DNA of 64,000 bases, taken from NCBI GenBank assembly GCA_002353205.1, contig DEJE01000016.1, positions 67,238-131,237 of the forward strand. The letters run 5' to 3'. The DNA comes from Prevotella sp. UBA2756. Its GTDB lineage: Bacteria > Bacteroidota > Bacteroidia > Bacteroidales > Bacteroidaceae. A program made the translations under genes and the position numbers. Shown here in pieces: positions 59,676 to 64,000 of this stretch (positions are counted from its first letter, which is position 1; the number at the start of each line of letters is the position of its first letter). Under the pieces are notes generated by a model that was not told the origin of the DNA, ran no database searches, and saw nothing but the letters and a program-made list of their open reading frames with translations.

Positions 59676-60800
59676 TTATTTCTGCCGGATGTATTTCTTC
59701 TCGCCGTTGAAGAAGCTCTTGAGCGTTGACCATTCTTTTGGAATACAGGCATTGTTCTCGCAGTCTGCGATGGCTACGTAGTAACCCTTGGGGGTGATGC
59801 CAAAGAGAACGCACGTTGAAACATGGCCTTTGCCAGTAGTTCCTTCAAACAATGTGCTTATATTGCTGCTTTCAGTATATTGCATCACTTCTTTTTTAAC
59901 GTTGTAGATGTACATGAACATCTGTTCGGGATGAATCTCGGTATAGCGGAGCGTGATGCTGTCGATGGCTGTGAATATTTCTTCTGCCAGGCGGGTTTTC
60001 TCCCGCGGAATGAAATACATGGTTCCTATCATCTGTCCGGCATTTTTAGGCTGATGGACTCTTGTTGCAGAATAAATCTCCTTGTCGTGATGGGCATCTA
60101 TGTCATAGTCATCACTTTGTGCCCATTTGAAACTCCATGATTTGATGTCCTTTCGTTTGAGAACTGGTGTGATTCTGTCTAGATATGGCTGCTTGTCAAA
60201 ATAGTAGCTCTTGCCGCCGGGCAGCGGAAGTCTCTTGTTATATCCTAACGTCCCGAAGCCTCTGATGTGCTTACCGCATGGTTTCGGACTTGCCGTATAG
60301 TTGAGAAACACGGTTTCGAGTGCTTCGGGATAAAACATGGTGCCGTCGTTTGCCTTGATTCTCGCAACAGAATATTCTCCGTTCCTCAGGCAAAGCGAAT
60401 AGGTGATGGTGTCTGTACCATGACTATGAGACTCAAAGTGATAACTCTCTTCCGAGATTGCCATTAATGAGTCGAGGTTGTGCCGGATGGCGCCGAAGAT
60501 TTTATCAAAGACCTCTTTGCGGTTTCTTTCGTTGACTGCTTCTATCTCTTCTGGTGTGAAATTATTAAAAGAAGTTGTAACGCCTTCGCAGTCGGTTGAA
60601 CAAAGGAATTCCTTTCCGACTATGCCGTTGTGGACGTATAGCAGTTGGCCGCCTCCGTGGTTGACCTTCATCTTGCCGTCTTGGCGCGCAGTTGTTATCT
60701 TTTCTATTTCTTCCCATATCTTGTCCATGGGTGTCCTGTCTTGTGCGGTAATGGTTAATGACAGGATGACTGATATTGCAGCTATGATGATTCTTTTCAT
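59676..60800 (-). CDS. Exported protein of sigma cassette 2, unknown function
   Basis: The 374-residue protein has a signal peptide (1 to about 19, TITAQ). The body has DKIWEEIEKITTARQDGKMKVNH, KEFLCSTDCEGVTT, SHGTDTITYSLCLRNGEYSVA and a C-terminal TCVLFGITPKGYYVAIADCEN. I recognise no family. It starts 3 nt after the anti-sigma-like gene, so it is translationally linked to cassette 2. Confidence 0.65.
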   Translation of the reverse strand: MKRIIIAAISVILSLTITAQDRTPMDKIWEEIEKITTARQDGKMKVNHGGGQLLYVHNGIVGKEFLCSTDCEGVTTSFNNFTPEEIEAVNERNRKEVFDKIFGAIRHNLDSLMAISEESYHFESHSHGTDTITYSLCLRNGEYSVARIKANDGTMFYPEALETVFLNYTASPKPCGKHIRGFGTLGYNKRLPLPGGKSYYFDKQPYLDRITPVLKRKDIKSWSFKWAQSDDYDIDAHHDKEIYSATRVHQPKNAGQMIGTMYFIPREKTRLAEEIFTAIDSITLRYTEIHPEQMFMYIYNVKKEVMQYTESSNISTLFEGTTGKGHVSTCVLFGITPKGYYVAIADCENNACIPKEWSTLKSFFNGEKKYIRQK

Positions 60801-60803
60801 TGT

Positions 60804-61511
60804 TTATAATTCGTTTAATGGATAACTGTCTGTTGGAATAGAGTTCATAGATACGCGGTGAATCACGCGGTTTCCTCTTTCGCGAAGTGCTCTTGCCTGT
60901 TCTGCGAATTGCACCATCGGGTCTTCATAGGGAACGATGTCGCCTTCCTCGACAGGACGGAGTGTGTTTTTTTCTGTGACAGGTTCTGTCGGTTCTTCAG
61001 AACCGTAGGAAGCCCCCTCCAACCTCCCCCGAGAGGGGAGGCTTTTGATTCTCCCGACCTTTCGGGAAAGGCTACGGGTAGGCGGGCAGAGCCCGGGAAT
61101 GGGGTTGGGCTTGGGCTTCTCCCTTCGAGAGGGATTGAGGGTTGGCTTAGCCCCTCCCCCTTCGGGGGAGTAGGAGGGGGCTTTCTGCCCTGTCTCCACC
61201 TTCGCTATCTGAGGCTGTGTGTGAACATCCTTTCTCGGTGGACCGAGGAAAACGATGAGTAAAGCCGCCACACAAGCAGCCGCCAACCATGGCCATAGCC
61301 TAACAATGCGCAGCTTAGGCTTGCGCTCTGCCACGATCTGGTCGAAGAGTGCTTCGTCGACAGTCAAGCAGCCAAGCATCTCGGCTATCACCTTCCAGTC
61401 GTCGGGAACATCTTCGCGGGAGACCTCTATGGCCAGTAGCCTTTCCTCCTCGGTGGTTGTCTCTCCGTTGAGGTATTTCTGAATCAATGCTTCAGTGTCT
61501 TTGTATGTCAT
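60804..61511 (-). CDS. Membrane anti-sigma-like protein (cassette 2) with inserted palindromic repeat
   Basis: The 235-residue protein starts MTYKDTEALIQKYLNGETTTEEE, homologous to the cassette 3 protein. One membrane helix follows (LWPWLAAACVAALLIVFL, about 72-89). A segment of about 60 residues then comes from GC-rich palindromic DNA (NPSRREKPKPNPIPG, RIKSLPSRGRLEGASY), before a short C-terminus. The ATG overlaps the sigma stop by 4 nt. The N-terminus probably binds the sigma factor. Confidence 0.72.
   Translation of the reverse strand: MTYKDTEALIQKYLNGETTTEEERLLAIEVSREDVPDDWKVIAEMLGCLTVDEALFDQIVAERKPKLRIVRLWPWLAAACVAALLIVFLGPPRKDVHTQPQIAKVETGQKAPSYSPEGGGAKPTLNPSRREKPKPNPIPGLCPPTRSLSRKVGRIKSLPSRGRLEGASYGSEEPTEPVTEKNTLRPVEEGDIVPYEDPMVQFAEQARALRERGNRVIHRVSMNSIPTDSYPLNEL
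61008..61181 (-). repeat. Palindromic in-frame element in anti-sigma 2
   Basis: It begins with the same GGAAGCCCCCTCCAACCTCC block and CTTTTGATTCTC joint as the two copies in anti-sigma 1. It continues with other short palindromes (CCCTTCGAGAGGG, CCCCCTTCGGGGG). Confidence 0.82.
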
Positions 61512-62053
61512 GTCCGTAACCTTTTAATCTCTTCAAACACTTTCTTTCTTGCGGCAGAAACGATGCTCTTGATTGAAGGCTTCGCTATCTGCGTTCGTTT
61601 TGCAATCTCATCAAGTTCCAGTCCTTCTATCTGCCTCATCTCGAACAAGCGTCGCTCACTGGGTTTCAGATGCTCCACTGCCTTGCCGACGGCTTCGTGC
61701 AGTTCTTTCGCTTCCAGGACTTCGTGAGGCGAAGCGCCCACATCTGTTTCCCTCAATCGCGAAACCGCAAAATCGTCAAATTGTGACGTGTTGTTGAGCG
61801 CATGCGAAAAAACCGCCGAGTTTCTCGCTTTCCGTTTCCTCACCATATCTATGCAGCAATGCTTGGCCACCCTGATGGCAAGGGCGTCGTGCCGAATGCC
61901 CGGCTCCATACGGTCGATAAACCTCAGAAGAGCCACCAGTCCCTCCTGCGCCACATCCTCGGCATCGTCATCGTTGCCGAAGAATCCGCGGCCTACCGAG
62001 CACATCAACTCTCGGAGTCCTGGGGCGATATGTTCAAACTCTTCTTGCGTCAT
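61508..62053 (-). CDS. RNA polymerase sigma factor (cassette 2)
   Basis: The 181-residue protein has region 2 (about 15-75, DDDAEDVAQEGLVALLRFID and AIRVAKHCCIDMVRKRKAR) and region 4 (about 125-178, LKPSERRLFEMRQIEGLELDEIA and IAKPSIKSIVSAARKKVFEEI). The C-terminal third closely matches the partial sigma of cassette 3. It sits in the sigma / anti-sigma / exported protein order with overlapping starts and stops. Confidence 0.88.
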   Translation of the reverse strand: MTQEEFEHIAPGLRELMCSVGRGFFGNDDDAEDVAQEGLVALLRFIDRMEPGIRHDALAIRVAKHCCIDMVRKRKARNSAVFSHALNNTSQFDDFAVSRLRETDVGASPHEVLEAKELHEAVGKAVEHLKPSERRLFEMRQIEGLELDEIAKRTQIAKPSIKSIVSAARKKVFEEIKRLRT

Positions 62054-62129
62054 CTGAGATATAAGCGAATGAGGGCGCGGAAAGTTAAGTTGGAATCCAA
62101 CCGTTTTTTTGTATTATAGAATCTGAGGG

Positions 62130-62137
62130 CAAAGATA
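62130..62137 (-). promoter_or_regulatory. -7 box of sigma cassette 2
   Basis: TATCTTTG on the minus strand, 77 nt before the sigma ATG. The -33 region lacks TTTG, which could mean autoregulation. Confidence 0.45.
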
Positions 62138-62171
62138 TTCATTTTTTACGACATGTTGTTGAACGCATGCG

Positions 62172-62212
62172 AAAAAAACACCCCAGCAAAATCAATAAAA
62201 TGACTGCCGGGG
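62172..62212 (-). terminator. Terminator of sigma cassette 3
   Basis: A stem CCCCGGCA/TGCTGGGG (62205-62212 with 62181-62188, one wobble) is followed on the minus strand by TGTTTTTTT. Confidence 0.75.
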
Positions 62213-62218
62213 GGCTGC

Positions 62219-62254
62219 GGGGCTTTGCCCCTAAATGATAAATGATAAATGATA
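62219..62254 (-). repeat. Heptad array (TATCATT) plus AAA-loop hairpin after the lipoprotein gene
   Basis: On the minus strand three TATCATT units are followed by GGGGC-AAA-GCCCC (62219-62231) and GCAG. The layout is the same as 21427-21472 and 54532-54571, but here it precedes a terminator rather than a start codon. Confidence 0.8.
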
Positions 62255-62267
62255 ATTTTTATTCTCT

Positions 62268-63341
62268 TCATTTTCTCCTACGATAGAAGAAACTGCCAAT
62301 GGCAAGGAGGATGATGAGCAGCGTAACGATATAGGCCCAAAGATTGGTAACGTGCGAGGTGGCAGTGATAACGTAGTCGTGCGGAATAAGGCGTTCACCA
62401 TTGAGTGGATAGTAAACAACTCCATCGCGCACCACTCCTGTACCTGCATCTACCACGCGCCCCGGCATCGTAAGGGTGTACTGCACGTTGAACCAGAAAA
62501 TGTTCAAGTGATTACTTAATTCCTCATATAATTCCTTTCCGCAAGGTGTCTCTTCGTTAAAGAAGATGGCATAGGCATCTGAGTGGAAGAACGACCGTAA
62601 GGCTTCCTCTGCCTCCATCTCGAGAATGTCTTTATGACCTAATACGTAATTTGCCAAAGAGTCATGGAGTTCTATGAATCGCTCACGACTGACGGGCGGA
62701 TTGGAGATGGAGTCGTAGTGATTGACGATAAAGTCGAAGCTGACCTGATAGAAATTGTCGTTGAGCCACTTGCTGACGAAGGGTTCCATCTCGCTGATCT
62801 TCTGTGAAGCCTCAGCACCACTCAGTCCTTCAACAAGATTCGGCTGTCCCGTGAACCAATAGCTGACGATGTCCTTGTCGGCATAGTTCGTGGGGGCAAT
62901 CTTGAAGGTGTCGCCCACGCAGTTGAATACCTCGGTGAAGATGTATTCAGTATAGAACCAACGGAAATGTTTCTCCACCTTGGCCTCCGACTTTAAACGC
63001 GTGCCGTTCAGCTGCAAGGGTGTCTCTTTGCACATATCTTCCGGGGTGCGGAACGAACGTGAGATGGTGGTGGTGACGGTGTCGCCTTCCATCTCGGAAT
63101 GTGTTCCCATGAAAGCATTTGTGTTCAGGCACGAGGGAATGGGCTGGGCCAACACCGCTCCTTCCCCTTGCTTCATGGAATCACGCTTCTCCTTTGACAT
63201 GACGGTGCTGTAACTGACCTCACGATCGCAACTACCATCCTCGTGGACGATGGTATGCATCTTCACGCCGGAATTATCCTGACAGGATGTAAGAAGCAGG
63301 ATAGCCCCTACCACTATGACGAAATAACTACTTGTTTTCAT
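62268..63341 (-). CDS. Lipoprotein of sigma cassette 3, unknown function
   Basis: The 357-residue protein has a lipobox LLLTSC at about residues 14-19 after MKTSSYFVIVVGAI. A periplasmic or surface body of about 300 residues follows. A C-terminal membrane helix (NLWAYIVTLLIILLAIGSFF) is followed by basic RRRK. A lipid anchor plus a C-terminal helix is unusual. The ATG at 63341 lies inside the end of the anti-sigma-like gene (14-nt overlap). The longer frame to 63515 lacks a signal sequence. I recognise no family. Confidence 0.7.
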   Translation of the reverse strand: MKTSSYFVIVVGAILLLTSCQDNSGVKMHTIVHEDGSCDREVSYSTVMSKEKRDSMKQGEGAVLAQPIPSCLNTNAFMGTHSEMEGDTVTTTISRSFRTPEDMCKETPLQLNGTRLKSEAKVEKHFRWFYTEYIFTEVFNCVGDTFKIAPTNYADKDIVSYWFTGQPNLVEGLSGAEASQKISEMEPFVSKWLNDNFYQVSFDFIVNHYDSISNPPVSRERFIELHDSLANYVLGHKDILEMEAEEALRSFFHSDAYAIFFNEETPCGKELYEELSNHLNIFWFNVQYTLTMPGRVVDAGTGVVRDGVVYYPLNGERLIPHDYVITATSHVTNLWAYIVTLLIILLAIGSFFYRRRK

Positions 63342-63771
63342 AACGCATTTGTCTGAATTGAGTATAACTGATGAATTGATCACGCTGCTGACGGCTTGTG
63401 TACACGTCCTTGAGGGTGCTGCCAGCGGTGAGGTTAGAGGTATAGTAATGAGGTACTTCATTCGACGGGTTATTCGGCGCAGATGCAGAACTCTGCTGAT
63501 AGAAGAACAAGCCAATGAGCATGATGGCCGCTATCGACGAGATCATACGCAGGGCAACGATGATGGCCGACGGCTTTTGCTTGCGCTCCGCCATGATGGT
63601 ATCATATTCCGCCTCACCTAAAGCAAGGTCGCCCAGCATCAGGCGGATGGCCTGCCACTCTTCGGGGAGCCCAGGTCGCTGCAGTTCACGAGCCAGCGTC
63701 AGCTCTTCCTCGGGCGTTGTCATGCCTTCGAGGTATTTGTCTGTCAGTATCTGAATGTCTTTGTCTGTCAT
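63328..63771 (-). CDS. Membrane anti-sigma-like protein (cassette 3)
   Basis: The 147-residue protein starts MTDKDIQILTDKYLEGMTTPEEE, homologous to the N-terminus of the cassette 2 protein. One membrane helix follows (IISSIAAIMLIGLFFYQQ region, about 76-94) with a short outer tail. It carries no palindromic insert, so it may show the ancestral form. Its start overlaps the sigma stop by 4 nt and its end overlaps the lipoprotein start by 14 nt, giving three tightly coupled genes. Confidence 0.75.
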   Translation of the reverse strand: MTDKDIQILTDKYLEGMTTPEEELTLARELQRPGLPEEWQAIRLMLGDLALGEAEYDTIMAERKQKPSAIIVALRMISSIAAIMLIGLFFYQQSSASAPNNPSNEVPHYYTSNLTAGSTLKDVYTSRQQRDQFISYTQFRQMRYENK

Positions 63772-64000
63772 TGCTTCATCCTCCTTTTCAGTTCGGTTAA
63801 TACTTTCTTTCGGGCTGCCGAGACCATTGCTGCGACGGATGGCTTGGCGATGCCCGTCTGCCGGGCTATGTCCTCTGTTGAAAGACCTTCCATTCTGCGC
63901 ATCTCGAACAGTTGCCGTTCTCGGGGGTTCAGTAAGTCGAGGGATGCGGTCAGCATCCGTCGCACGTCGTCTGCCTCCAGTTGCTCTTGCGGCGAGGCAC
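63768..64000 (-). CDS. RNA polymerase sigma factor (cassette 3), C-terminal part
   Basis: The gene runs off the window; about 76 residues are seen. They start ASPQEQLEADDVRRM and contain region 4: LLNPRERQLFEMRRMEGLSTEDIA and IAKPSVAAMVSAARKKVLTEL. This matches the cassette 2 sigma almost block for block. Its N-terminal region 2 must lie beyond 64,000. Confidence 0.85.
   Translation of the reverse strand, partial: ASPQEQLEADDVRRMLTASLDLLNPRERQLFEMRRMEGLSTEDIARQTGIAKPSVAAMVSAARKKVLTELKRRMKQ

Noticed and set aside
1..64000. tRNA, rRNA or tmRNA genes and insertion-sequence transposases
   Set aside because: I looked in the gaps for cloverleaf-like arms with a T-loop, for rRNA-like blocks and for DDE transposase motifs, and saw none.

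Overview
The window is chromosomal DNA from a Bacteroidales bacterium, most likely Prevotellaceae. Three things point there. The promoters follow the Bacteroidota pattern: TTTG, a spacer of 19-20 nt, then TAnnTTTG. The gene set is typical: a VorB-type 2-oxoacid:ferredoxin oxidoreductase, tandem phenylacetate-CoA ligases with an ACT protein, and an ilv cluster with an acyl-ACP thioesterase. Several exported proteins end in a 'Y(N/D)LxGxRV...GIYI...GKxVVxK'-like tail. Most coding DNA is GC-rich. The LRR/Bro-N stretch (about 24.3-27.5 kb) and the recognition-domain half of a restriction-modification gene are visibly more AT-rich. I assign no species.

Layout. 0-4.3 kb: end of a C1 aminopeptidase, then recJ and recQ. 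4.4-7.8 kb: paaK-paaK-ACT operon. 7.8-17.9 kb (minus): ttcA behind three tandem promoters, then ilvC, acyl-ACP thioesterase, a separately transcribed beta-helix surface protein, ilvN, ilvB and ilvD. 18-22.1 kb (plus): cobU-cobT-cobS-cobC nucleotide-loop assembly genes and an HlyIII-like membrane protein. 22.1-24.2 kb (minus): a His-rich Zn/Cd efflux ATPase. 24.3-27.3 kb: accessory stretch with 22-bp repeats, a long structured leader RNA, an LRR surface protein and a broken Bro-N/Fic gene. 27.3-28.9 kb: tryptophanase with a possible leader peptide. 29-31.6 kb: GH51 arabinofuranosidase. 31.8-37.1 kb (minus): ffh-folD-TPR-ferredoxin-vor operon. 37.3-40.8 kb: type IIG restriction-modification enzyme. 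40.8-44.6 kb (minus): two surface proteins and a Kelch-TM-AraC regulator. 44.9-55.4 kb: zinc peptidase, PrsW, TrmO, several exported unknowns, an AlkZ-like protein, an unusual copper-type ATPase without an obvious nucleotide-binding domain, and a TPR protein. 55.5-64 kb (minus): three paralogous cassettes, each sigma factor / membrane anti-sigma-like protein / exported protein, with an AAA ATPase between two of them.

The most unusual content is non-coding. Spacers between co-directional genes repeatedly hold imperfect heptanucleotide tandem arrays. Unit sequences differ from spacer to spacer but the period stays at 7, and three arrays are followed by a short GAA/AAA-loop hairpin whose stem covaries. 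A 22-bp tandem repeat family sits at three intergenic loci. A GC-rich palindromic element is inserted in frame in three protein genes. A leader RNA of about 360 nt before the LRR gene contains several long complementary stems and two mutually exclusive pairings. I know of no named family for these elements, but I could not search for one.
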